Origin: an uncultured Clostridia bacterium
Lineage (GTDB): Bacteria; Bacillota; Clostridia; Lutisporales; Lutisporaceae
Assembly (NCBI GenBank): GCA_937930535.1
Contig: CALGKJ010000074.1
Location: 52,906-116,905, forward strand
DNA: 64,000 nt
Direction of reading: 5' to 3'
The notes beneath the pieces are model-generated. The model was given only the letters and a program-made list of their open reading frames with translations. It searched no databases and was not told the DNA's origin. A program made the translations under genes and the position numbers. Positions 44,778 through 53,902 of the stretch are shown here, piece by piece; positions within the stretch are counted from its first letter, which is position 1; each line of letters opens with the position of its first letter.

Positions 44778-45629
44778 ATGAAAAAGCCTAAAATAGGTGT
44801 TATAGGTCATGGTTTGATGGGAAAAGGATTGGCACATGTTTTTGCAATTAGCAATTATGAAGTACATTTATTTGGCAGAAGAGCCGATTTTCAGGAAGAG
44901 GTTTGCAGCTATCTAAAGCATGAACTAGAGCAAAATAGAGTATCCAAGGAACAACACGAGTTAATTACTAATAATATTAATTATTGCAGCTTGACCAAGG
45001 ATATAGAAAATATACAAAAGCTTGATGTAATAATAGAGGCTATTGCAGAAAACAGAGATATTAAGACAAATACCTTTTCTAGCATAAATCAGTACCTAGA
45101 TGATAAAGCAATAGTTACCTCTACTACATCAACAATGTCTATAACTGAGCTTGGCTCTATGATTCACAGACCCGAAAGATTCGTCGGCTTACACTTTTTC
45201 TCACCAGTTCCATTAATGGAAATGGTGGAGGTTGTAAAAGGTGCAAGAACAGAAGATAGTGTCGTAAATAAGGCAGTAGATATTATTAATGGTATAGGTA
45301 AAAAACCATTTATAGTAAAGGACTCGCCAGGCTTTGTATTCAATAGAATATTGCTTCCCCTTATGAATGAGGCAATAATATTATACTTTGAGCATTATCA
45401 AAACAATGCCCAATTAATAGATGACATAATGAAAAAGGGATTAAGCCTTAAGGTTGGCCCGCTGAAATTAGTGGACTTGGTAGGTATTGATGTAGTGTAT
45501 CACAGCCTGAAAAGTATTTACGACACTACATTAGACCCCAGATACAGACCCTGCATGCATCTTAAGACCATGGTTGATGCAGGCTTTATAGGCAAGAAAA
45601 CTAAAAAAGGTTTTTATGATTACGTATAA
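44778..45629 (+). CDS. 3-hydroxyacyl-CoA dehydrogenase (Hbd-like) 2
   Basis: The 283-aa protein has the length of clostridial Hbd. It has the Rossmann loop [11 protein letters not shown] (usual GxGxMG reads GHGLMG), catalytic His139 in GLHFFSP with Glu in MEMVEVVKG, and the PGFVFNRIL segment. It should reduce 3-ketoacyl thioesters with NAD(P)H, or do the reverse. Unlike the dehydrogenase at 35618 it has a single C-terminal domain. It complements the crotonases and FabF. I avoid the symbol hbd because the substrate is probably a longer, ACP-bound chain. Confidence 0.9.
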   Translation: MKKPKIGVIGHGLMGKGLAHVFAISNYEVHLFGRRADFQEEVCSYLKHELEQNRVSKEQHELITNNINYCSLTKDIENIQKLDVIIEAIAENRDIKTNTFSSINQYLDDKAIVTSTTSTMSITELGSMIHRPERFVGLHFFSPVPLMEMVEVVKGARTEDSVVNKAVDIINGIGKKPFIVKDSPGFVFNRILLPLMNEAIILYFEHYQNNAQLIDDIMKKGLSLKVGPLKLVDLVGIDVVYHSLKSIYDTTLDPRYRPCMHLKTMVDAGFIGKKTKKGFYDYV

Positions 45630-45695
45630 TCTCACAAATTATAGGGTTTCACATTGAAGTATAACTACAGAAAAAAGACTAATGTTTGTAATCCG

Positions 45696-45738
45696 TATAA
45701 GTTGTAACAGCATAAAACTGTATTTAGTACAACTTATA
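45696..45738. promoter_or_regulatory. nested inverted repeat ahead of the intact KAS III gene
   Basis: TATAAGTTGTA (45696-45706) and TACAACTTATA (45728-45738) are perfect 11-bp inverted arms, with a smaller ACAG/CTGT hairpin in the 21-bp loop. No U-run follows. It lies 60 bp before the start codon in a 169-bp gap, so it is either an operator or a leader structure. Confidence 0.55.
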
Positions 45739-45798
45739 TATACTCGGCAGATATTTAAAATAATTAGTTGATGATAGCTTTGGATGGAGTGAAATAAT

Positions 45799-46836
45799 AT
45801 GAGTAAATTAAATTCAAGTGAGAAGTATGGTGTTGGAATAAAAGGCATGGGTTATTATTTACCTGATACAGTTATAACTAATTTTGATTTAATCAAAGAA
45901 ATAGATACCACTGATGAGTGGATTTATGAAAAATTAGGAATATCAGAAAGAAGAAGAGCCGGAGATAACGAGAACTTATCAGATTTGGCTGTGGCAGCAG
46001 CAGAAAAAGCATTGGAAAAAGCAAAGCTCAAAGCAGAAGATATTGATTTAATATTACTTTCAAGAGTAGTACCAGATCATATAAATCCTCCTACCTCTTG
46101 TAAAATTCAGCACAGACTTGGCGCAGTAAATGCAGGTGCCTTTGATATTGATGCAGGCGGTTGTCCGGGCAGCATATATTCCTTATCTATTGGTGCAAAT
46201 TTTATTGCAAGCGGCAGCTATAAAAACATATTAGTTATATGCGCTGATATCCTCAGCAGGTCTTTTCTGGATTTTAAGGATAGGGAATCCTGCTGCTTTT
46301 TCGGAGATGGAGCAGCGGCGGTTGTACTAAGCAGAGTGCCTCTTGGAAAAGGTATTCAGTCCTTCTACCTGAAAACAGATGGCTCAAAATATGATACTAT
46401 TATGGTTAAAGCTGGGGGAATAGAAACACCCTTGACCATTGATAACATACTTAATAAGGATTTGAGACATCTCAGAATGCACAACAAAGCCACTAAAAAC
46501 TTTGCAACTACAGTTTTCCCGGAAAGTGTAAGATATGTTACGAAAGAAGCAGGCTATGAGCTATCCGATATAGATTTGGTATTATCTCATCAGGCAAATA
46601 TAAATATCATAAAGGAATCTATGGAAAATCTGGGCATTGATATGTCAAAAACACATAATACCATTCATAAATACGGAAATACAGTTGGTGCCTCCGTTTT
46701 GATATCACTATGCGAAGCTTACGAGGCAGGAAGAATATCAGATAATTCCAAGCTGGCATTAGTATCCTTTGGCTCTGGATTAGGCTGGGGGGCTATGTTT
46801 ATTGAATGGGTTGCTAATGAGTATTATACCTATTAG
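45799..46836 (+). CDS. beta-ketoacyl-ACP synthase III (FabH-type, intact triad)
   Basis: The 345-aa protein has the complete triad Cys122 (GGCPGS), His264 (SHQAN) and Asn294 (YGNTVGAS). It should start chains by condensing an acyl-CoA primer with malonyl-ACP. The N-terminal TTDEWIYEKLGISERR region is typical of FabH. Together with FabF at 36790 it gives the cluster its own initiation and elongation enzymes. It is set apart from the preceding genes by a 169-bp gap with a strong inverted repeat and could have its own regulation. Confidence 0.93.
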   Translation: MSKLNSSEKYGVGIKGMGYYLPDTVITNFDLIKEIDTTDEWIYEKLGISERRRAGDNENLSDLAVAAAEKALEKAKLKAEDIDLILLSRVVPDHINPPTSCKIQHRLGAVNAGAFDIDAGGCPGSIYSLSIGANFIASGSYKNILVICADILSRSFLDFKDRESCCFFGDGAAAVVLSRVPLGKGIQSFYLKTDGSKYDTIMVKAGGIETPLTIDNILNKDLRHLRMHNKATKNFATTVFPESVRYVTKEAGYELSDIDLVLSHQANINIIKESMENLGIDMSKTHNTIHKYGNTVGASVLISLCEAYEAGRISDNSKLALVSFGSGLGWGAMFIEWVANEYYTY

Positions 46837-46857
46837 CTGATAAGTGAAAGGAACATT

Positions 46858-47451
46858 ATGGAAGAGAAATTAAACATTAAACAAATGCTTTTAATTGGTT
46901 CTACATGCAGAAATAATGGCAAAACAACTCTTGCAGTTGAGCTTATAAAAAGCTGGAAAAGTAGTTTCACAGTAATAGGCTTGAAGGTAACAACAATTGA
47001 AGAAAGAGACGGCAAATGCCCGAGAGGCGGTGAGGGATGCGGGGTTTGCGCCAGTGTTAAAGGAAATTTTGAAATAGTAGAGGAGCTGAACACAGATGCT
47101 AATAAGGATACATCTATCCTTCTTGCATCAGGAGCAGAAAAAGTATACTGGCTCAAGACCTTAAGCTCACATATTTACGAAGGAATGAAAGAGTTAATGC
47201 AAATAATTCCTTCAAATGCATTGATTGTATGTGAATCAAACAGCCTTCGCAATGTAGTAAAGCCGGGTGTCTTTATAATGTTAGACAACAGAGGTGATTT
47301 GCCTGCCAAGAAGTCTGCAAGAAAAGTAGCTGCTATGGCAGATATAACTATTAAGCATGACGTCAAAAGCAATCTGGACAATATAATTAAAGGAATAAAA
47401 ATTACAGAGCAATCAGGATTGGGCATATCACTGATAGAAAATATGAAGTAA
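46858..47451 (+). CDS. P-loop NTPase, MobB/BioD-like, with Cys motif
   Basis: The 197-aa protein has a P-loop (GSTCRNNGKTTLAVEL) and a conserved cysteine cluster in KCPRGGEGCGVC (Cx6CxxC). The fold resembles the MobB and CobB/BioD NTPases, but I cannot name a close family. Given the AOR in the same cluster, a role in maturing or inserting its tungsto/molybdopterin or Fe-S cofactor is attractive but unproven. The start follows GAAAGGAAC, 21 bp after KAS III, so the two are probably co-transcribed. Confidence 0.6.
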   Translation: MEEKLNIKQMLLIGSTCRNNGKTTLAVELIKSWKSSFTVIGLKVTTIEERDGKCPRGGEGCGVCASVKGNFEIVEELNTDANKDTSILLASGAEKVYWLKTLSSHIYEGMKELMQIIPSNALIVCESNSLRNVVKPGVFIMLDNRGDLPAKKSARKVAAMADITIKHDVKSNLDNIIKGIKITEQSGLGISLIENMK

Positions 47452-47548
47452 TAGAAGTACTAGAGACAATTGCTTTAAAAGCATAATATGCCATTTGCAG
47501 TGCGAAAAGGTAATCTTATTTGGATAACATAGGGGGAGGAATAATACT

Positions 47549-48094
47549 ATGGGCAAAAAAATATTAGCAGTGCTTGGAGTTTTTATATTAATTTTTGTTA
47601 TAGCTTTCGCATCGATATTTTGGTTAGTTTCATCTGCCAACAAGGAAAGAGGAAACAACGAGGAAATACTGAAAAGCAGTCAATCCTCTAAAAAAGCATT
47701 AGTTGTATATCAACCTTCAGTGTCAGGTGTTTCAACTAAAATAGCATATCAGATAGCTGAAGGTCTAAACGATGGGGGATATGAAGTTACATTAAACTAC
47801 CCCGGAGATCACTTATCTGCGGATATTACAGCATATTCAATCGTAGTCTTTGGGACTCCGACCTTTGGAGCGCACCCAGTAACAGTATTAGCAGACTACA
47901 TGAAAAAAGTGACAGATTATTCATCAAGCAAGGTGGTTCTATTTTCTACAGGTGCTAATCCAGAAGGTAAAGAGCTTGATGAGATGGAAGAGCTTCTTAA
48001 TACAAGTGCATATAAAAAAGTAAAGTTTAAGATAGGAACAAAGGAAAATGAAGCAGAAGCTTATGATTTAGGTAAAGCCTTATCTAAGGAATGA
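47549..48094 (+). CDS. membrane-anchored flavodoxin
   Basis: The 181-aa protein has one N-terminal membrane helix (about 5-28) followed by a flavodoxin domain: a phosphate-loop variant (YQPSVSGVSTKIAYQIA), FGTPTFGAHP at the flavin edge, and LFSTGANPEG. The P-loop Thr/Ser pattern is imperfect, but the fold is clear. Topology (no signal cleavage site, N-terminus short and basic) leaves open which side the domain faces. It may pass electrons at the membrane, for instance to a lipid-modifying step. The CDP-alcohol transferase gene overlaps or directly follows its stop. Confidence 0.75.
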   Translation: MGKKILAVLGVFILIFVIAFASIFWLVSSANKERGNNEEILKSSQSSKKALVVYQPSVSGVSTKIAYQIAEGLNDGGYEVTLNYPGDHLSADITAYSIVVFGTPTFGAHPVTVLADYMKKVTDYSSSKVVLFSTGANPEGKELDEMEELLNTSAYKKVKFKIGTKENEAEAYDLGKALSKE

Positions 48095-48102
48095 GCCCCA
48101 TT

Positions 48103-48735
48103 ATGAGGATGATTATAAAAAATTTACCAAACATGATAACATTGCTGCGTATAATGCTATCATGTCTGCTGAATATTTATATTATAAAGAACTTTGGTAA
48201 TATAACAATTCCAATTATTATTACTATGATAATTTTTTTAACAGATTTTGCAGATGGAAAAGCAGCAAGATATTATGGAAGTTTTACCAAATTTGGAGCG
48301 GTATTTGACGTAGCAGCAGATTTATTCTATATAACAGCCTCTTATCTTACATTATATTTTTATCGAGTATTGCCCATATGGTTTTTATTCATAATATTAT
48401 ATAAATTTTTAGAATTTATTGTTACTTCGCATTTTATTAAAAGACAAAACAGCATAAAGACATCATTTGTTTTTGATCCTATAGGCCGGCTTGTGGCAGT
48501 GATATTCTACGTCATTCCGATACTTTCATATATATCCTACCATGTGGCACAAAGCATATACTCTTTTACTATTAACAAACTGTTTTATGTTATTTTGGTT
48601 TTTGCGCTGACCTCAACCTCTAGCCGGCTTTGGAGCTGCGCTAAAATAATAAGAATACCATTACAGCAAAAATACAGCCTGAAATGTATTAATTTACAGA
48701 AAACCTTAATAAAGATTTTAACTTTACAAAAATAG
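48103..48735 (+). CDS. CDP-alcohol phosphatidyltransferase family membrane enzyme
   Basis: The protein begins with NLPNMITLLRIMLS, as in PgsA. It carries the full catalytic signature D-G-x2-A-R-x8-G-x3-D-x3-D (DGKAARYYGSFTKFGAVFD, then VAAD), followed by several membrane helices. It should transfer a phospho-alcohol or phosphatidyl group from a CDP-linked donor, at the membrane. I place the start at 48103. The first ATG (48091) abuts AAGGA with no spacing, and 48109 is also possible. Its presence in the cluster suggests that the product, or part of it, becomes a phospholipid-like molecule. Confidence 0.88.
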   Translation: MRMIIKNLPNMITLLRIMLSCLLNIYIIKNFGNITIPIIITMIIFLTDFADGKAARYYGSFTKFGAVFDVAADLFYITASYLTLYFYRVLPIWFLFIILYKFLEFIVTSHFIKRQNSIKTSFVFDPIGRLVAVIFYVIPILSYISYHVAQSIYSFTINKLFYVILVFALTSTSSRLWSCAKIIRIPLQQKYSLKCINLQKTLIKILTLQK

Positions 48736-48751
48736 AAAACTGAGGTGTTGT

Positions 48752-49711
48752 ATGGGAGAAATAATAAGAGCTGAAAATCTTACTAAAGTATACTCAGGTA
48801 AGTTTAAAGCAGTTGACGGAATCTCTGTTTCAGTAAATGAAGGTGAAATATTTGGTTTTTTAGGTCCTAACGGCTCAGGGAAAACTACTACCTTTCGTAT
48901 GCTTACTACCCTGAGCAAGCCTACTTCCGGCAGTGCTATAATCGCAGGATATGATATTAATAAGGATGCAAGAAAGATTAAACAAATAATAGGATACTCG
49001 TGTCAGCAGGTTGGGTTGGATTTAAAATCCACAGGAAGATATAATCTTCAGTTATTTGGAAGATATTATCATGTTGCTGGTAAAGAACTAAAAAAACGTG
49101 TAGATGAGTTGATTGAGCTGTTTGAGCTGGAAAGTCACGCTGACAGATTGGTGGGAACATACTCTGGAGGTATAAGAAAAAAGCTGGAAATAGCTACAAG
49201 TCTTATAAACCGTCCAAGGATACTTTTCCTAGACGAGCCTACTCTTGGACTGGATATAAAAGTGCGTGTGAACTTATGGGATTACACACAAGAGCTTAAT
49301 AAGAAGGATGGAGTAACTATTTTCCTTACTACTCATTACCTTGAAGAAGCTGAAAAGCTTTGTAATAATCTTGCCATAATAGAAAGTGGAAGGATTGTGA
49401 AAACTGGAAATGTGGAGGAGCTAAAAAATGAGATTCATGGTGATGTTGTATCATTAACGTTCTTCAAAAACGAGAAATTCGCAGAATGTATAGAGCACTC
49501 CAGACAGATTTTATCAGGTGAAAGCTTTTTAATGGATATTAAAGCAACCGAAAAGGGTTTAAATCTTTATGTAAAAGAAGGAGCATCAACACTGCCAAAG
49601 ATATTAAAAATACTTGACGGTTGTGGTATAACCATCGAAACTATATCCTTGGCTAAAGCATCCTTGGATGATGTTTTCTTGAAGCATACAGGAAATAGAA
49701 TTAGTGTATAG
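48752..49711 (+). CDS. ABC transporter ATPase (DrrA-type)
   Basis: The 319-aa protein has Walker A (GPNGSGKTTT), the signature TYSGGIRKKLEIA, Walker B (ILFLDEPTLGLD) and a C-terminal extension typical of the drug-resistance (DrrA) exporter group. It pairs with the ABC-2 permease 57 bp downstream. In doxorubicin-type and glycolipid clusters such pairs export the finished product or give self-resistance. Confidence 0.95.
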   Translation: MGEIIRAENLTKVYSGKFKAVDGISVSVNEGEIFGFLGPNGSGKTTTFRMLTTLSKPTSGSAIIAGYDINKDARKIKQIIGYSCQQVGLDLKSTGRYNLQLFGRYYHVAGKELKKRVDELIELFELESHADRLVGTYSGGIRKKLEIATSLINRPRILFLDEPTLGLDIKVRVNLWDYTQELNKKDGVTIFLTTHYLEEAEKLCNNLAIIESGRIVKTGNVEELKNEIHGDVVSLTFFKNEKFAECIEHSRQILSGESFLMDIKATEKGLNLYVKEGASTLPKILKILDGCGITIETISLAKASLDDVFLKHTGNRISV

Positions 49712-49768
49712 GCATCTGCATACAACAACTATGCAGGATTATTACGAAAAAAGAACAGGAGAGATATT

Positions 49769-50536
49769 ATGACATTTTTATCTGACATATCTAATACCTT
49801 CGGAAGATTTCTAAGGTCAGAAATAAGGACACCGCAGATTGTAATATTCAGCCTTGCACAGCCCCTATTCTGGCTGCTGCTGTTTGGACAGCTGTTTGAA
49901 AAGATGGTAAATGTACCAGGAATATCAACAAGCAACTATATATCATTTCTTGCACCGGGTGTAATGGTTATGATAGTGTTATACAGCTCTACCTATGGAG
50001 GAATGAGTATTGTTGATGATATCAGCAGCGGACTTTTAGACAAGTTTTTAGTTACTCCCGCAAACAGAACTGCATTTGTTATAGGCAGTCTGCTGGCTTC
50101 CCTTGTGAGCCTTTCAGCACAGATTCTAGTAGTTTTTGGTGCTGCTTCTCTTATGGGACTGGAAATGGAGACGGGTATTGCAGGCGTATTTCTGACTATG
50201 TTTTTTGTTGGATTACTAAGCTTTGGTATTGCAGGTTTATCTAAAGCGTTGGCGTTAGCTACAAAAAACGCACAGCCAGTAGTTATTATAGGGAGCTTTG
50301 TTACTATGCCTCTTATATTTCTATCAGGAGCATTAATGCCTCTTGAAACTGCTCCAGACTGGATTCAGACTGCTGCAAAATTTAACCCTATTGAATATAC
50401 AGTAAAAGCTGTAAGATATCTGGTTATAGGAAATGGCAGTCTAAACGACTTTATCCCAAGTATTTTAGTGCTTACTGCATTTGCTGTTTTTGGTGTGGCG
50501 ATTGCCACCCTAGCCTTTAGAAAAGCTACTAACTAA
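49769..50536 (+). CDS. ABC-2-type permease (DrrB-like)
   Basis: The 255-aa protein has six predicted membrane helices, the LAPGVMVMIVL segment and an FLSGALMPLETAPDWIQ block characteristic of ABC-2 (DrrB/NodJ) permeases. It forms the exporter with the ATPase at 48752. Substrates of this group are mostly hydrophobic or glycosylated small molecules, in line with the cluster. Confidence 0.94.
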   Translation: MTFLSDISNTFGRFLRSEIRTPQIVIFSLAQPLFWLLLFGQLFEKMVNVPGISTSNYISFLAPGVMVMIVLYSSTYGGMSIVDDISSGLLDKFLVTPANRTAFVIGSLLASLVSLSAQILVVFGAASLMGLEMETGIAGVFLTMFFVGLLSFGIAGLSKALALATKNAQPVVIIGSFVTMPLIFLSGALMPLETAPDWIQTAAKFNPIEYTVKAVRYLVIGNGSLNDFIPSILVLTAFAVFGVAIATLAFRKATN

Positions 50537-50592
50537 AAGAAAAGCTATCTATAACTTACCACTAATTGATTATAGTTTAAGGAGAAAAATAT

Positions 50593-51351
50593 ATGAGCAA
50601 TGTTTTAATAAGATTAAACAATGTAAGTAAATCCTTTATGACAGACGGACAACCCAATCACATTATAAAAAATCTTAATCTTGAAATAAAAAAAGGAGAG
50701 TTCACTGTCATAATGGGTGCTTCCGGTTCTGGTAAATCTACAATAATGTATCTGCTATCGGGAATGGATAAAGTTACTAGCGGAGATGTTGTTTTTGAAG
50801 ATAAAAAGCTTAATACCCTGAGTGACAAAAAGATGGCTGATTTCAGAAGGGATAAGATAGGATTTATTTTTCAAGGCATAAACCTTATACCACACTTAAG
50901 CCTCGTTCAAAATATAGTAGTAGCAGGATATCTGAAAAAGAAAAACAGAAAAGAAGTTTATGAGAGAGCAAAAAATCTTCTAAAATCTGTAGACCTTGAA
51001 AAAGAAACAAACAAACTGCCATCTCAGGTATCTGGGGGACAAAGCCAGAGAGGAGCCATTGTACGTGCACTCATAAATGAACCAGAGGTAATATTTGCAG
51101 ATGAACCTACAGGAGCACTTAACTCTAAAAATGGACAAGAGGTACTGGACTTATTATCTGAGTTAAGAGACAAAAACCAAAGTATAGTTATGGTCACCCA
51201 TGATATAAAAGGTGCTCTAAGGGGAGATCGTATACTTTTTATAAAAGATGGAAATTTGGAAGGTGAGCTGCAATTGGGACAGTACAGCAAGCAGCAGGCC
51301 AGCCAGCGTGAGAAGACTGTGGTGTCATATCTGAATGAGAAGGGATGGTAA
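50593..51351 (+). CDS. ABC transporter ATPase (LolD/MacB-type)
   Basis: The 252-aa protein has Walker A (GASGSGKST), signature SGGQSQRGAIVRAL and Walker B (VIFADEPTGAL), as in the MacB/LolD/FtsE group. Unusually it has Gln where LolD-type signatures often have Gln-Gln-Arg. It pairs with the FtsX-type permease that follows directly. The ATG follows AAGGAGAAA. Confidence 0.94.
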   Translation: MSNVLIRLNNVSKSFMTDGQPNHIIKNLNLEIKKGEFTVIMGASGSGKSTIMYLLSGMDKVTSGDVVFEDKKLNTLSDKKMADFRRDKIGFIFQGINLIPHLSLVQNIVVAGYLKKKNRKEVYERAKNLLKSVDLEKETNKLPSQVSGGQSQRGAIVRALINEPEVIFADEPTGALNSKNGQEVLDLLSELRDKNQSIVMVTHDIKGALRGDRILFIKDGNLEGELQLGQYSKQQASQREKTVVSYLNEKGW

Positions 51352-51353
51352 GC

Positions 51354-53726
51354 ATGTTTTCTAGTATATATATGGCTTTTGCCAACATAAAGAAAAGAAA
51401 GCTCCAAAGCTCATTGATTGCTCTTACCATGGTTGCATCAGTAATGCTGCTTTCCACATCTCTTGCTATTGTCTTAAACACACAAAACATATATGATAGA
51501 GCTAGTGAGGAATTAGATTCCTCCCAGGTATATATTTATTCCATTGCCAAGTTTCACCCCTATAATGAGGCTGTTGAGTACTGGGAAGACAAAGAGGGAA
51601 TATCGCCGTTATTTATGAAATATATACTGTATTCTGATGCAATACAGCACTATGATTCAAAAGAAAAAAGCTCAGTAGAAATAAAGCCCGGCTTTTGTAT
51701 AGTGCCTTTATCCAAAAGACTAGAAGGACAGGATCAAATTAAAATTGTTGAGGGTGAAGACAAAAAAAGACCTGACAAAGGTGAAATATGGCTGCCTACA
51801 GGAATCGCATATGCAAATAAATTAAAACTGAATGACATATTAACTTTTGAATCTGATGGTAAAACCAGAGAGTTAAAGGTAAGTGCTATCTTTGTAGATC
51901 CACCTTTTTCTGCTCCATTAAATGGTTTGTCAGAAACATTTATTTCATTCTCGGACTTAAGCTTTTTTGGGAAATATGAAAGCACAGATTATTTAATAAA
52001 GCTGAAATTTGAAGATTACAGCATAGCCGATGAAACACTTATTGAATGGGAAGAGGATTTAGGACATCCATTTATCGGTAACGTATTCAAGAAAGAACAA
52101 TTTAAAAATTTGGGAGCATTTATAACTAATATTGCGTCTTCCATAATGATGGTTACTGCTATTATATTAACAATTGTAGTAGTACTTGTTATAATATACA
52201 GTGTATCCTCAGATATATTCGGAGATTACAAAACCATTGGTGTTTTGATGGCATTAGGCTTCAGTAAACGTGCTACAAGACGAGTTTATATGCTTCAATA
52301 TGCTTTGATTTACCTATTTGCAATAGTTATAGCACTTTTTGGATCCGGACACCTGACAAATATGATTTTGAATACATTTTTCTTAAAATCTCTTGGTTTT
52401 AATGGACTTTCTCTTAATATGATACTGCCATTTGCTATAGTTGCAGTACTTTCTTTATTGATTGTATTTTTTACAGTATACTTTGTAGCAAGAAGTGCTG
52501 CACATGTTAATCCAGTGGAAGCTATCACCATAGGAAATGCAAAAACAAAGAATAGAAACAGAGCCAAGTCCAGCAAGCTTGTTAATAAATTAAGCTCAGT
52601 AGGAATGCTGATAATGAAGTCCTTCTTTGAAAAAAAAGGACAAAATATATTTGTAATATTCATGGCTGCTCTTGTAATATCAACTACACTGCTTATTACT
52701 AATGCAACCCGGCCAATGCAGGATCCAAAGATATTCAGAGAGTATTCAGGTCTAGGGCAGGAGGACGTAAATATCCAGTATTCTATAGAGGATGAAGACG
52801 TAGCAGAGGACATATTCAATAAATTGAAGACAGACAGCAGAGTTGAAGAATTTCTTCAGATAACCAGCTCTACCCAAGGTGCTATTGTTAAGCAGGAAGG
52901 AGTCAGCAAGTCCAGCGTACTGATAAACATTTTGGGGTATAACGTCAATGATACAAATTACCCTGTGCCCGAGGGAAAAAACCCTGCAGGTAATGACGAG
53001 GTAGCAATCTCCACTGTCCTTAGTAAGCTTTATAACAAAACCATAGGTGATCAGCTAAAGATATTCCTTCACGGAGAAGAGAAAAAGCTGACAATCACAG
53101 GTATATTCAGTTCCACAGAAAATCTTGGATACTGCATAAGAGTCGCAGAAAACTTAATAAGTGATATTGATGATACATTTTCGCCGGATACCTTCAAAAT
53201 AGTTCTGAAAGATAAGGATAAGGAACAGGAGTTTATAGACAAGTACAATGAAATTTCAGGTGTAAAATCTATAACATCTATAAATGATGAAATTAAAAAG
53301 ATTTCGGAGTCTGTTTTAAGTGGTGTAAATACAGCAATTATTGTTGTAAATGCAGTGCTGTGGGGTATACTGCTGATTATTCTCTTTAATGTAATGACAC
53401 TGAATGTAATAAGAGAGAAGAAAAGCCTTGGAATACTCCAAACTATAGGGTTTACTCCTTTAAAAACAAAGATGACACTGATAAGTCCTATATTAATTAC
53501 CAGCTTTGCAGGCATAATAATAGGCATCATTTTAGTAAGTACTGTGGGGCGAACACTTCTAAACGGCATATATGCCACTGTAGGGGTAACGGAGTGTCCT
53601 TATCTGATAACACCTGCAGACCTTGCTATTCTTACAGTATGTTACCTGGGATTTGTACTAATAAGCACATATATTCCAGCTAGAAATATATTAAAAATAT
53701 CGCCCAGAGACTTAATTATAGAGTAA
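51354..53726 (+). CDS. FtsX/MacB-type ABC permease with two FtsX domains
   Basis: ATG 51354 fits AGGGATGG just upstream. An in-frame ATG at 51345 overlaps the ATPase stop. The roughly 790-aa protein has an N-terminal helix, an extracytoplasmic domain, three helices (about 260-380), a fourth helix at about 430, a second extracytoplasmic domain and three more helices near the C-terminus. This is the duplicated FtsX layout found in Gram-positive peptide/lipid exporters such as YknZ- or BceB-like systems. It probably works with the ATPase at 50593 in moving lipids, resisting a product, or sensing envelope stress. It ends the co-directional cluster. No clear terminator is seen before the S-layer promoter. 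Confidence 0.9.
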   Translation: MFSSIYMAFANIKKRKLQSSLIALTMVASVMLLSTSLAIVLNTQNIYDRASEELDSSQVYIYSIAKFHPYNEAVEYWEDKEGISPLFMKYILYSDAIQHYDSKEKSSVEIKPGFCIVPLSKRLEGQDQIKIVEGEDKKRPDKGEIWLPTGIAYANKLKLNDILTFESDGKTRELKVSAIFVDPPFSAPLNGLSETFISFSDLSFFGKYESTDYLIKLKFEDYSIADETLIEWEEDLGHPFIGNVFKKEQFKNLGAFITNIASSIMMVTAIILTIVVVLVIIYSVSSDIFGDYKTIGVLMALGFSKRATRRVYMLQYALIYLFAIVIALFGSGHLTNMILNTFFLKSLGFNGLSLNMILPFAIVAVLSLLIVFFTVYFVARSAAHVNPVEAITIGNAKTKNRNRAKSSKLVNKLSSVGMLIMKSFFEKKGQNIFVIFMAALVISTTLLITNATRPMQDPKIFREYSGLGQEDVNIQYSIEDEDVAEDIFNKLKTDSRVEEFLQITSSTQGAIVKQEGVSKSSVLINILGYNVNDTNYPVPEGKNPAGNDEVAISTVLSKLYNKTIGDQLKIFLHGEEKKLTITGIFSSTENLGYCIRVAENLISDIDDTFSPDTFKIVLKDKDKEQEFIDKYNEISGVKSITSINDEIKKISESVLSGVNTAIIVVNAVLWGILLIILFNVMTLNVIREKKSLGILQTIGFTPLKTKMTLISPILITSFAGIIIGIILVSTVGRTLLNGIYATVGVTECPYLITPADLAILTVCYLGFVLISTYIPARNILKISPRDLIIE

Positions 53727-53794
53727 GCTATGTAATACTTCTGTAATAAATCAGCAGTATATTTTACAAGTATGTTACATCAATCTGGAATACA

Positions 53795-53823
53795 TTGACT
53801 CTCTATATAACAGTTGCTATAAT
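53795..53823 (+). promoter_or_regulatory. strong sigma-A promoter for the S-layer gene
   Basis: TTGACT (53795-53800), an exact 17-bp spacer and TATAAT (53818-53823) stand 80 bp before the S-layer start codon. It is the best promoter in the window, in line with a very highly expressed product. Confidence 0.85.
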
Positions 53824-53902
53824 GTGTAATAGGTACTATGGCGAGTGAATCTATATAGTGCCGGATATATGTATTTACATAATTGAGGAGGTCGATTTTT
53901 AG

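Noticed and set aside
29779..46836. HMG-CoA-synthase-type beta-branching cassette of a trans-AT PKS
   Set aside because: Crotonases, ACP and ketosynthases are present, but neither KAS III relative looks like an HMG-CoA synthase and there are no PKS modules for a cassette to act on.
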